Shown: positions 42,030 through 50,256 of the stretch, piece by piece
How positions within the stretch are numbered: position 1 is the first letter of the stretch
Layout: the number at the start of each line of letters is the position of its first letter
Source of the DNA: Neobacillus drentensis NBRC 102427
Lineage (GTDB): Bacteria > Bacillota > Bacilli > Bacillales > Cytobacillaceae
DNA: 64,000 bases
Assembly: GCF_001591445.1 (NCBI RefSeq)
Contig: NZ_BCUX01000020.1
Location: 54,155 to 118,154, forward strand
Direction of reading: 5' to 3'
The notes under the pieces: generated by a model
Databases searched by the model: none
What the model saw: the letters and a program-made list of their open reading frames with translations, nothing else
Told to the model about the DNA's origin: nothing
Made by a program: the position numbers and the translations under genes

Positions 42030-42701
42030 ATGAAACAAACATTGATTACTATTTTATTAGTTCTACTACTTACAGGCTGTTCATTTGTTTCAATTCACCC
42101 AAATAGAGACAAGACCGAATCAAAAACAGAGAAAATCTCCACAGATACAAAAAAGATTTCCGAAGACGATCATAATGCCTATTATAATAACCCGCAGGTG
42201 ACTGATGATTCAACATTACAGAAACCTGGCCAATCTATTACCGATGAAAAAGGGGAAGCGACCTTAAAGGCGGTCAAACCAATAAATAGTGTTTATCATT
42301 TGGGGGAAATCGAGTTCACAATCAAAGAAATGAAACTGCTTCACTACCGGCCAGATTATAGTCTAATTGACTATTTCCACCCGTTAACGGAGGCTGAGGA
42401 ATTTGATTTTATTAAAATTAATGTTGATATTAAAAATAAATCGAAAGAAAAGCGGAATTTTGCCCCAGTTGCCCTATTTGAAACGAATACAGGAGTAAAA
42501 GTGGATTGGAAACAGGATATGTATCTTGAACATTTAAATGGGGAAATTGAAGGGAACCGAATCAAGCGGGGAAGCATTGGCTTTATTGTAGACCATGCAG
42601 AGAGTAAGAAAATAGAATGGATTCAAATTCTAACCAGTGACGTGTTTAATGAGAAACAAGAAAGGCTGGAGGAAGCCCAAAAAATCCAACTTCATTTTTA
42701 A
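42030..42701 (+). CDS. Lipoprotein with DUF4352/immunoglobulin-like C-terminal domain
   Basis: A 223-aa product from ATG 42030 (GGGAGGA 8 bases upstream). A signal peptide with lipobox 'LLTGC' at about residue 17 is followed by a disordered, K/T/D-rich linker to about residue 85. A beta-sandwich-like domain follows ('YHLGEIEFTIKEMKLLHYRP', 'FDFIKINVDIKNKSKEKRNFAPVALFETNTGVKVDW'). The last part looks like the DUF4352/TELO-like domain found on many Bacillus lipoproteins. Function unknown. Confidence 0.8.
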   Translation: MKQTLITILLVLLLTGCSFVSIHPNRDKTESKTEKISTDTKKISEDDHNAYYNNPQVTDDSTLQKPGQSITDEKGEATLKAVKPINSVYHLGEIEFTIKEMKLLHYRPDYSLIDYFHPLTEAEEFDFIKINVDIKNKSKEKRNFAPVALFETNTGVKVDWKQDMYLEHLNGEIEGNRIKRGSIGFIVDHAESKKIEWIQILTSDVFNEKQERLEEAQKIQLHF

Positions 42702-42725
42702 TTATAAATGAAAAGGTGTAGTGAA

Positions 42726-42779
42726 AAGGTGTCAGGCACCACTCGTGGACATTTGTCCACGAGTGGTGCCTGACACCTT
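42726..42779. terminator. Perfect 25-bp inverted-repeat hairpin, convergent terminator
   Basis: The left arm at 42726-42750 (AAGGTGTCAGGCACC then ACTCGTGGAC) and the right arm at 42755-42779 are exact reverse complements over 25 bases, with a 4-base ATTT loop. It lies between convergent genes and overlaps the stop codon of the membrane protein gene. It is the most complete member of the dispersed family in the window. Confidence 0.9.
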
Positions 42780-43620
42780 AAGTCCCTTTAGCTAATTGTT
42801 TGCTGATTGTTTCTGCATATAATAGTGCTGCTATTGATAATAGAATGTAATACGGTGTATCCCACCATACTTGACTGTGCAAAATACCTGTTATTCTAAG
42901 AAGGATTATGGCTGTATACATAGATAGGGCGGTGACAATGTACTTTAACCATCTGGGCATCCAATGGAACTTCGCGATGGCAACATAGAAGAGACTGGCA
43001 CATAGATAGAAAATGGCCCCAAATGCAGTTGTATCCTTCGCTTGATTTCCAAACCATCCCAATTCATAATATCGATTGGAGAAAAACAAAATCGGAAAAA
43101 CATGAAAGCTTCCCGCAAAGGTTCCAACGATGAGAAATAGACAAAAGGAATGAAGCATTCCTTTTAACGGAAGCTTGATTTTTTTGTGCAATATTTTTGC
43201 AAACAGATAATAAAAAGGAAGCCCCAGTGAGGTGTATCCTATCTCCCACCAATTGTGACTATAGATATCCAGCTTTAGGAATACCCACTCAATCCCTGCA
43301 AAAATTCCAGTAATCAAAGCAATCCAAAGCCAATTCTTGTGAAAAGTTGCGAGGAAGGTGGCGCTCACTGGCAATGCTAATGCATTTGATGCGATTGCTC
43401 CTAAATTACTATCATAAACAGCATCGTGCTTGATAAGTTTCGGATAATATTGATAACTCCCTAAAAAATTATAAATGACTGCCTCAATGATGTACCCTGC
43501 ACCGACCATCGCTAAAAAAAGCAGCAAACTCCTTCTTACCCCTTTTTTATAACAAACATAAATCAGAAGAATGATACTTAATAACACTAATCCGAGATAG
43601 CATAATGAATTAATATTCAC
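42778..43620 (-). CDS. Polytopic membrane protein, unknown (CBO0543-like)
   Basis: A 280-aa product from GTG 43620, chosen because AAGAAGGAGTG lies just upstream; a TTG at 43653 has none. About eight hydrophobic helices. Aromatic- and histidine-rich loops occur ('FLKLDIYSHNWWEIGYTSLGLPFYYLFAK', 'AKFHWMPRWLKYIV', 'TGILHSQVWWDTPYYILLS'). I do not recognise the function; it resembles Bacillus multi-pass proteins of unknown role. Its stop codon lies inside the 25-bp hairpin, so the repeat defines its C-terminus end. Confidence 0.75.
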   Translation of the reverse strand: MNINSLCYLGLVLLSIILLIYVCYKKGVRRSLLLFLAMVGAGYIIEAVIYNFLGSYQYYPKLIKHDAVYDSNLGAIASNALALPVSATFLATFHKNWLWIALITGIFAGIEWVFLKLDIYSHNWWEIGYTSLGLPFYYLFAKILHKKIKLPLKGMLHSFCLFLIVGTFAGSFHVFPILFFSNRYYELGWFGNQAKDTTAFGAIFYLCASLFYVAIAKFHWMPRWLKYIVTALSMYTAIILLRITGILHSQVWWDTPYYILLSIAALLYAETISKQLAKGT

Positions 43621-43705
43621 TAATACACACTCCTTCTTAAAAATAGTATCCAAACCTCACTGGAAGTTTATTCATTTTATTTGCACTCCATTTTGCCATA
43701 TCCAT

Positions 43706-43755
43706 GGTGTCAGGCACTAGCCGTGGACAAATGTCTTTTTGTGGTGCCTGACACC
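43706..43755. repeat. Dispersed hairpin repeat between divergent genes
   Basis: GGTGTCAGGCAC (43706-43717) and GTGGTGCCTGACACC (43741-43755) surround a GTGGACAAATGTC loop. It lies upstream of both flanking genes, just before the YtrA-like promoter. Confidence 0.8.
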
Positions 43756-43780
43756 AAAAATGGAAAATTACGTAATTACA

Positions 43781-43809
43781 TTGTTTTTTATTCCCAATTG
43801 TTATATACT
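43781..43809 (+). promoter_or_regulatory. SigA-type promoter of the ytr-like operon
   Basis: TTGTTT (43781-43786), 17 bases, TATACT (43804-43809). Confidence 0.65.
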
Positions 43810-43828
43810 ACATTACAACACTAATGTA
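43809..43828 (+). promoter_or_regulatory. Probable operator of the YtrA-like regulator
   Basis: TACATTA (43809-43815), 6 bases, TAATGTA (43822-43828) is a perfect inverted repeat. It begins within the -10 box and covers the transcription start. An overlapping AACAC...GTGTT repeat spans 43817-43835. Position and symmetry suit autorepression by the GntR-type regulator encoded next. Confidence 0.7.
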
Positions 43829-43852
43829 CTGTGTTAGGTGAGGGGTGATAGC

Positions 43853-44233
43853 TTGAATCTGAATTTGGACGGGTCGAAACCGATATATTTGCAGGTCTCC
43901 GAGTGGCTTGAGCGGGAGATTCTGAATGGGAATTTCGGTAGTGATCAAAAAATTTACTCCCAATATCAACTCGCAGAAATATTTAATATTAATCCAGCAA
44001 CTGCCGCGAAGGGCCTCAATATATTGGCAGATGAAAATATCCTCTATAAAAAACGCGGGCTTGGGATGTTTGTAGCCGGCACGGCTAAAGAAATGATCCT
44101 AAATAAGCGAAAGAATCAAACGTTGAAAAGATTGGTCCAGGAGATTGTCCTCGAAGCGGAACGGTTAAACGTGAGTAAAGCTGAATTAATTGACATGATA
44201 AAAGCGGCAAACATAGGGGAGGTAGAGGAATGA
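43853..44233 (+). CDS. GntR-family (YtrA-type) transcriptional regulator
   Basis: A 126-aa product from TTG 43853, with GAGGGGTG 7 bases upstream. The N-terminal winged helix shows 'KPIYLQVSEWLEREILNG', 'SQYQLAEIFNINPATAAKGLNILADENILYKKRGLGMFV' (about 8-78). A short C-terminal helical dimerisation tail of only about 45 residues follows, typical of the YtrA subfamily that controls ABC transporters. The stop overlaps the ATPase start (ATGA). It probably represses its own operon through the inverted repeat at 43809. Confidence 0.9.
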   Translation: MNLNLDGSKPIYLQVSEWLEREILNGNFGSDQKIYSQYQLAEIFNINPATAAKGLNILADENILYKKRGLGMFVAGTAKEMILNKRKNQTLKRLVQEIVLEAERLNVSKAELIDMIKAANIGEVEE

Positions 44234-45132
44234 CTGTCATTGAGTGCAGAGGATTAACCAAAGATTATGGGAGAAACAGAGCATTAAACGGCCTTACAAT
44301 TAAGATAGAGGAAAATAAAATTACCGGCTTGATTGGACGAAATGGAGCAGGGAAAACAACGCTCTTAAAAATTATTGCAGGCCATATAAAAGAAACGGCG
44401 GGGGAGATAAAGGTCTTTTCTGAAAGACCGTTTAACAATCTAACAGTTTCAGCAAACGTCATATTTATCCATGACCAAATGAACCTCCCTACAGCATTAA
44501 ACCTTATGGAAATCTTAGAGGCGGCATCGAGCTTTTATGAAAATTGGGATCAAGCCCTAGCCAATCGACTATTTGACTATTTCTCCTTCAATCCCCTGCA
44601 GCAATATAACGGGTTGTCAAAGGGAATGAAAAGTACGTTTCATACAATTTTAGGATTATCCGCCCGTTGCCCATTAACCCTTTTGGATGAACCTACTACA
44701 GGAATGGATGCGGCAGTCAGAAAAGACTTTTATCGAGCTCTCCTTAAAGACTACTTAGCCTACCCACGCTCCATTATTATCTCAAGCCATCATTTGAATG
44801 AGATTGAGGATTTACTAGAAGACATTCTTCTCATGAAGGATGGGAAAGAGCACCTTCATCTCCCTGCAGCTGATTTTAAAGAGTGGGCAATTGGAATCCA
44901 AGGGAAGACAGGGCTCGTCCATGAATGGACAAAGGAAAGAGAAATCCTTCACACGAAAAGCATGGGTCCTGATCAGTCCTACGTGGTTGTAAGGAATGAT
45001 CTTTTAGAACACGAATTGCAAAAGGCTCGTGCTACGGGGATTGACTTCTCACCTGTTACTCCAAGCGACTTATGTGTTTATTTGACTAGTAAATCGAAAG
45101 GGGGAATAGACGATGTCTTTAACAAAGATTAG
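44230..45132 (+). CDS. ABC transporter ATPase (YtrB-like)
   Basis: A 300-aa ATPase. Walker A 'GLIGRNGAGKTTLLKII' (about 34-50), a divergent signature 'YNGLSKGMKSTFHTIL' and Walker B 'PLTLLDEPTTGMDA', followed by H-switch 'IISSHHLNEIE'. The LSKGM variant of the signature is characteristic of YtrB and BceA-distant exporters. The C-terminal 80 residues form an accessory region. It overlaps the following permease gene by 20 bases. Confidence 0.9.
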   Translation: MTVIECRGLTKDYGRNRALNGLTIKIEENKITGLIGRNGAGKTTLLKIIAGHIKETAGEIKVFSERPFNNLTVSANVIFIHDQMNLPTALNLMEILEAASSFYENWDQALANRLFDYFSFNPLQQYNGLSKGMKSTFHTILGLSARCPLTLLDEPTTGMDAAVRKDFYRALLKDYLAYPRSIIISSHHLNEIEDLLEDILLMKDGKEHLHLPAADFKEWAIGIQGKTGLVHEWTKEREILHTKSMGPDQSYVVVRNDLLEHELQKARATGIDFSPVTPSDLCVYLTSKSKGGIDDVFNKD

Positions 45133-45862
45133 TCTACTATCTACTGTGAAAAAACAATATCGCTATAAGCTGAAGGCGTATGTTCAGGTATTTATGACAT
45201 TAGTTTTTCTCCAACTGTTAGCCATCCTCTTTACATTAAACGGAGTGGGAATGGCAGGTTCGAGCAGCGAATGGGTCGAAGTGGATGTTCATTATTATTC
45301 AGCGGATATTGTTGTCTTTTTCACGATGATGTGGGGTTTTATTACGGCCATTCTCATTACTACAAAGGCCTACAGAAATGATGACTTTGTCTTTATCACC
45401 AATCGACTTAGTAGTAATCTTTCCAATCTATTGTTCCTGTTGACGGCCAGCATAATTGGTGGACTAACAGCCTTGCTGTCTACTTACTTAATAAAAGTGA
45501 TCGTCTATTTCTTTGTAGGCCAACTCACGATTGATAGCACGAATGTGGTGAGTGCACCTGTTGAACTACTTTTAGGTATTGTAGCTGCAACTTTCTACAT
45601 TATTCTATTTAGTGCACTTGGCTATTTTGTTGGAACGCTTGTCCAAATTCATAAAGCATTCGTTGTCTTAGTACCAGCACTTTTTTTCGGGTCGTTGTTT
45701 CTCGGAGCGGTTAGTGGGTACGAAAAAACAGTGACAAACATCTTAGGATTTATCTTTACGGAGCCCTCCATCCTGTTATTTATTTTTAAAATAATCGTTG
45801 TAGCCGGTATGCTTTTTTCTGGGGCGTTTGTTATCTCCAATCGATTGGAGGTTAAGCAATGA
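45113..45862 (+). CDS. ABC transporter membrane subunit
   Basis: A 249-aa protein with six hydrophobic helices (about 25-48, 65-85, 103-125, 148-170, 177-197, 215-238). It has no binding-protein-dependent permease loop, as in the ABC-2-like membrane subunits of ytr operons. It is probably the channel for the preceding ATPase. It overlaps both neighbouring genes by a few bases, implying co-translation. Substrate unknown; ytr-type operons respond to cell-wall antibiotics. Confidence 0.8.
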   Translation: MSLTKISLLSTVKKQYRYKLKAYVQVFMTLVFLQLLAILFTLNGVGMAGSSSEWVEVDVHYYSADIVVFFTMMWGFITAILITTKAYRNDDFVFITNRLSSNLSNLLFLLTASIIGGLTALLSTYLIKVIVYFFVGQLTIDSTNVVSAPVELLLGIVAATFYIILFSALGYFVGTLVQIHKAFVVLVPALFFGSLFLGAVSGYEKTVTNILGFIFTEPSILLFIFKIIVVAGMLFSGAFVISNRLEVKQ

Positions 45863-46584
45863 ACATGAACATATTTGCACCCATTCTTATCATCTTATTC
45901 ATAGTCATCATGATTTCCATGTTTATGTTCAAAATCATGAAGAAGACAGTCAACAAAAAGGGGAAATACTCGTACGGCAATCGTGTCCACTGGATCGTTG
46001 CTGGATATATTTCACTATTGCTTATCTGTGGAATGGTGGTTACATTCTCCTCTGCGAAAAATAGGGCTGATTTTAAAACAATTAATATCGATGAATTAGA
46101 TAAAGAAAGTGCTGCGTTAGACAACGCAGCGGTAGCGGGAAAAATCGATACCGTGGACAAGAAATATATCGAAAAAAAATGGTCTTTCGATTATCAGGAC
46201 CAAAAGCTTAACGTAGTTCTTGTCAACGGGGAGTTTCTAAACACCAAGATTTTTGTGGAAAGAAAGAAAACGAATGATCATAAGATTGAAGCGATTTCTT
46301 ATAGAACGCGGTCTAGTGTGAATGAGATGGATATCTCCAAGAGAATTAACCCGACGCGCTTAGAATTAGCCGAAGGCACGTTATCGTTAAGGAATCCTAA
46401 GAAAACAACATTAGAATTCTCTGTGTTTAATCATGTCTTTGCGGTCAACCAATTTACTGGCGGGGATTCGTTATTCTCACATCATTCTAGTTTTTACGAT
46501 GGGCAAAGCATTCTCTACATGCGAATCCCGAAAGACCTTGAACTTATCGACAAATCTGATTTAAACATTCAATATGTAAAGTAA
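45859..46584 (+). CDS. Membrane-anchored protein of the ytr-like operon
   Basis: A 241-aa protein with two N-terminal helices (about 5-25 and 38-60) and an extracytoplasmic domain of about 175 residues, rich in short beta-strands ('KLNVVLVNGEFLNTKIFVERKK', 'KTTLEFSVFNHVFAVNQFTG'). It overlaps the permease stop (ATGA). It lacks ATPase or permease motifs, so it may be an accessory sensor or binding subunit. No named family recognised. Confidence 0.75.
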   Translation: MNMNIFAPILIILFIVIMISMFMFKIMKKTVNKKGKYSYGNRVHWIVAGYISLLLICGMVVTFSSAKNRADFKTINIDELDKESAALDNAAVAGKIDTVDKKYIEKKWSFDYQDQKLNVVLVNGEFLNTKIFVERKKTNDHKIEAISYRTRSSVNEMDISKRINPTRLELAEGTLSLRNPKKTTLEFSVFNHVFAVNQFTGGDSLFSHHSSFYDGQSILYMRIPKDLELIDKSDLNIQYVK

Positions 46585-46593
46585 AGGTACCAT

Positions 46594-46625
46594 AGCGTAT
46601 CCATTTAATTGGATGCGCCTTATTT
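46594..46625 (+). terminator. Weak terminator after ytr-like operon
   Basis: GCGTATCC / GGATGCGC hairpin with a mixed CTTATTTG tail. Confidence 0.5.
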
Positions 46626-46744
46626 GTATTCTAAGTTATAGAAGCTAGTAGGTGCATTTTTATAAAAAAACAATCAATATTGTTATAGTATAATAAAAAT
46701 ATTGTAATTTCTAATTGTACAGGTCATCTTCTGGAGGGATTGCG

Positions 46745-48304
46745 TTGACAGTCGGGGAGCTATGCCGAACACTTATTGTAGACGATGAAATGTTAATCAG
46801 ACAAGGGATTAAGCACTATATCAATTGGGAGCAAGAGGGGTTTATGATTGTCGGTGAAGCTTCGAATGGTCAAGAAGCACTGGAATTAATTGAAGCCACG
46901 AACCCACATATCATCATTACAGATATCGTCATGCCTATAATGGATGGAGAAGAACTAACAAGAATTGTGAAGGAAAAATATCCACACATTGAAATCATTA
47001 TCTTAAGTAGTTTCGGAGAATTCGATTATGTACGATCCACCTTTCAAAGTGGCGTTGTTGATTATATATTAAAGCCCAAGCTCAATGCAGACGGACTGTT
47101 AAAAGCTTTAAAAACGGCATCAAGCAGGATCCCTTCGTTTCAGGAAATGGAAAATAAATCAAAGCGTAATCCCCCAGTTGGGCAGATTATCGAGAAACTC
47201 ATTTCTGGTTATGAAGTAAACTTTGATTCAGAGTTAGTCTCTCAGGCTTTTCCATATAGTTATTATTGTTTAATCGGAGCGGATCTAAGGAGCCACCAAT
47301 TTAAAAAGAACTCAGATTTTCAAACAAGTATTAAGATGAAAATCGAAGAAGTTATTCAGTTAAACTTAAGCCAAGCTGTTTATGAGCCACTAAGCGTTGA
47401 AGATAATATTATCGGATACTTAATTAATATAAACGAGGAGAATCTACCACAGGTCATTAAATTGGCGCACCAACTTGTACAGTCATTTCCGGAAATTAGC
47501 CTTGCTATGACGGAGGAGTTTGCGGACCTTGCACGATTAGGGACAGTTTACAAAGAAAGTCTGCTAAAATTGTTAGCTTATCGCTTTTATTTTCCCGAAC
47601 AATCATTCTTTATGAAACAGAATCTCCCTAATCTGCCTGCCAAACCTGAAAATTTTAATTTAGATTGGTTTACAGAAGAATTAAAGCGCAAACACTTTGA
47701 TTTAGCCTTTCAATATTTACAGGACCATGTTACAGCGTTGTCGAGCTGTTATACAATGGATGTCTTTGAATTTAAAGCTTTCTTTGGCAACATTATTTTT
47801 AACATAACGATTCTCCTCAGTAATATGAAATATAACGTAACAGAACTAGAAAATGCTAAGTATTCCTATTTTAAGTCGATTGATGAAGCGCCTTCAGCAA
47901 GGGCTACCGTTGAATTAATGAATCGCTTTACCGAAGAAGCAAAAAATTGCATATTTGAAACGGTGCAAAGCGGGCCTGAAGATATAAATATGAAAAACCT
48001 AATCATATATATAGAAGAACATTATGCGGAACCGCTCACCCTTACTGGGGTGGCAAAACATTTTCATTTTAATCCTTCATACCTTTCCAGCTATTTTTCA
48101 ACACATAATAAAGAAGGATTTATCGAATATCTTAATAGAATTCGGATTGAAGAGGCGTCGAAACTACTTATACAGGGTACAGAATCAATCTCTGAGATTA
48201 GTGGAACGGTTGGTTATTCGGACCACAGTTATTTCTGTAAGGTTTTTAAGAAAATAAAGGGAGTGTCTCCAAGCCAATACAAAAGGAAGCAAAAACTAAG
48301 ATAA
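46745..48304 (+). CDS. YesN-type response regulator (REC + AraC HTH)
   Basis: A 519-aa product from TTG 46745 (GGAGGG 7-12 bases upstream). The receiver domain at 8-125 has the acidic pair in 'LIVDDEMLIRQG', the phospho-acceptor Asp in 'IITDIVMPIMDGEEL' and the Lys in 'DYILKPKLN'. A middle linker of about 270 residues follows. The C-terminal AraC domain (about 420-519) has two helix-turn-helix units ending 'GYSDHSYFCKVFKKIKGVSPSQYKRK'. It works with the YesM kinase encoded 14 bases later and likely activates the galactoside genes downstream. Confidence 0.92.
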   Translation: MTVGELCRTLIVDDEMLIRQGIKHYINWEQEGFMIVGEASNGQEALELIEATNPHIIITDIVMPIMDGEELTRIVKEKYPHIEIIILSSFGEFDYVRSTFQSGVVDYILKPKLNADGLLKALKTASSRIPSFQEMENKSKRNPPVGQIIEKLISGYEVNFDSELVSQAFPYSYYCLIGADLRSHQFKKNSDFQTSIKMKIEEVIQLNLSQAVYEPLSVEDNIIGYLININEENLPQVIKLAHQLVQSFPEISLAMTEEFADLARLGTVYKESLLKLLAYRFYFPEQSFFMKQNLPNLPAKPENFNLDWFTEELKRKHFDLAFQYLQDHVTALSSCYTMDVFEFKAFFGNIIFNITILLSNMKYNVTELENAKYSYFKSIDEAPSARATVELMNRFTEEAKNCIFETVQSGPEDINMKNLIIYIEEHYAEPLTLTGVAKHFHFNPSYLSSYFSTHNKEGFIEYLNRIRIEEASKLLIQGTESISEISGTVGYSDHSYFCKVFKKIKGVSPSQYKRKQKLR

Positions 48305-48317
48305 GAGATGGTGGATT

Positions 48318-50081
48318 ATGAGATTTATTCCCGAGCGTTTTAAGCATAACGGATTGTTTATCGTTATGTTTTTCATTACGGTTATGATGATTATCACAGT
48401 TTCGATAACGATTACTTGGACAACTATTCGGATGTCAGAGCAATTTTTTATAAAAAAGTTTAGCATTACGAACTATAAAGTAATGAGTCAGGTCAAGGAA
48501 AGCTTCGAATCCTTTAACTATTCGGTCGTCCTTGCATCGAATAATCTCCTTCAAAGCAATACGATTAAAAATATTCTTACACATGAGCAATTCAGTAATA
48601 AAGAGAAGCTCAGTGCCTATTTTAATACGGGCCAACAGTTAAAGCATGTCGAAACCAATTTAGATGCATATGAGGAAAGTATCCAAGTCATGGGCAGAAA
48701 TGGGTTCAGCTTTGCAACCAACCGTGATTACTGGCCAATTACGGACGAAGAGCTAAGGACAAGCATTCTAGCTAGTAATACGTTTAAGGAGCCAAAGAAA
48801 CTAATTTATCAATTGGATAAGCGAAATGATGGAACTAATCGCCGGTTCATTGTTGCATCCAAGGTGTTGATGGAACGGATCAACGGTACGGTTTATGGAT
48901 CAATGTACTTTGCGTTTGAGGAAAGCGAATTTAGAAGGTTCTTCACAAGCTATACAGGCCCTGGTAATAATGTGTTTGTCGTCGACAAGCAGGGGATCAT
49001 TGTTTCTAGCAACCAGTCCAAGCTCATTGGGAAAAAACCAGAGGGCTTGCTTAGCTATGCGGAAAAAATTGAAAAAAGTTCAGACCATTATATCATTGAG
49101 AACTTCATGGGGAAGGACCAAATTATCTCGATGGAATATCTTCCTTCCTTTGACATGTACTTATTTAATATGATCGATAAGCAAAAAGCAGTCGGGGACC
49201 TCATTGATAAAAAGGATATCGTGCTTATCTCCATGGCGATCGTTTTTGTGGCGCTAATTATTGTCTTTCTAGCGACAAGGAGATTGACCAATTCGTTATC
49301 GAGTCTTGTTAAGCAGATAGAAGATGCATCCAAACATGAATTCCACCAATATGTGTCTTCAGCCGGCACCTATGAAACCATGAAGATCGGCAACGCCTTT
49401 AATTCCATGCTTGATGAACTCCATCTGTATGTTGATCAACTGGTAGAATCACAAAAGCAGAAGCGCAATGCGGAATTAGCCGCATTGCAGCAGCAAATCA
49501 ATCCACATTTTTTATATAACACATTAACGTCAATAAAATTCATGGTGCAGCAAGGTGGAAAGGAAGAAACCGAAGCCACAATTAATGCGTTGATATCCCT
49601 GCTTCAAAATACCATTGGCAATGTTAGCGAGACGAATACGATTAGCCAAGAAGTGGATAATTTAAAAAATTATGCCCTTATCAATCAGAAGCGGTATGGT
49701 AATCGGATAAAAGTTAATTATTTCGTAGCACCGGATTGCTTGGAGTATCACGTACCAAAGCTTATCCTGCAGCCTTTTATGGAAAATTCATTCTTCCATG
49801 GGTTCAACCGAAAGCCTGGCGGGTATATTAATGTTCTTGTCTGGCAGGAGAAGAGTACGTTGATTTGTGAAGTAGTTGATAATGGGGATGGAATGGAAAT
49901 CTCTTCTGAAAATAAACTACCCAATACAAAACGGAAACAACAGATGTTTTCTGGAATCGGAGTGCGGAATGTTCATGAGCGGATCCAGCTGATTTACGGA
50001 GAACCGTTTGGTGTGACAATATCCAGCGAGTTGGGCGAAGGAACAAAGGTCCGTGTAGAACTTCCGATTTCATCCATATAA
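48318..50081 (+). CDS. YesM-type sensor histidine kinase
   Basis: A 587-aa membrane kinase. TM1 at about 13-37, a Cache-like extracellular domain (about 38-295), TM2 at about 298-320, then HAMP ('RLTNSLSSLVKQIEDASKHEF'). The His_kinase domain has the phospho-accepting H in 'QQINPHFLYNTLTSIKFM', and the HATPase domain has 'LILQPFMENSFFHGF', 'DNGDGMEI' and 'GIGVRNVHERIQLIYGE'. The NPHFLYN motif defines the LytS/YesM class. The extracellular domain is long enough to bind an oligosaccharide or the binding protein. Adjacent to yesN. Confidence 0.92.
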   Translation: MRFIPERFKHNGLFIVMFFITVMMIITVSITITWTTIRMSEQFFIKKFSITNYKVMSQVKESFESFNYSVVLASNNLLQSNTIKNILTHEQFSNKEKLSAYFNTGQQLKHVETNLDAYEESIQVMGRNGFSFATNRDYWPITDEELRTSILASNTFKEPKKLIYQLDKRNDGTNRRFIVASKVLMERINGTVYGSMYFAFEESEFRRFFTSYTGPGNNVFVVDKQGIIVSSNQSKLIGKKPEGLLSYAEKIEKSSDHYIIENFMGKDQIISMEYLPSFDMYLFNMIDKQKAVGDLIDKKDIVLISMAIVFVALIIVFLATRRLTNSLSSLVKQIEDASKHEFHQYVSSAGTYETMKIGNAFNSMLDELHLYVDQLVESQKQKRNAELAALQQQINPHFLYNTLTSIKFMVQQGGKEETEATINALISLLQNTIGNVSETNTISQEVDNLKNYALINQKRYGNRIKVNYFVAPDCLEYHVPKLILQPFMENSFFHGFNRKPGGYINVLVWQEKSTLICEVVDNGDGMEISSENKLPNTKRKQQMFSGIGVRNVHERIQLIYGEPFGVTISSELGEGTKVRVELPISSI

Positions 50082-50209
50082 AAATAGTCATAAAATCTAA
50101 AAATAATCCAAATTAATTAATTGGAAGCGTGTTCATGTTACAAAGATATTACTAACCATTAAAAATATCGTCCTAACGATACGGTCCTTTCAGGTGATAA
50201 CATTATATT

Positions 50210-50231
50210 TGTAAGCAAGACAACGCTTACA
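50210..50231 (+). promoter_or_regulatory. Inverted repeat upstream of the sugar-binding protein gene
   Basis: TGTAAGC (50210-50216), 8 bases, GCTTACA (50225-50231). It is the only clear symmetry between yesM and the transporter and a candidate operator. It differs from a CcpA site by the 8-base gap. Confidence 0.5.
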
Positions 50232-50256
50232 AAACTAGAATGTTGGGGGAATATCA

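Noticed and set aside
46745..50081. Defence or phage-related system near the YesMN genes
   Set aside because: All genes have ordinary carbohydrate-sensing architecture; no nuclease, integrase or toxin motif seen.
50210..50231. CcpA (cre) site
   Set aside because: The cre consensus is a contiguous 14-16-bp near-palindrome; here the halves are separated by 8 bases.
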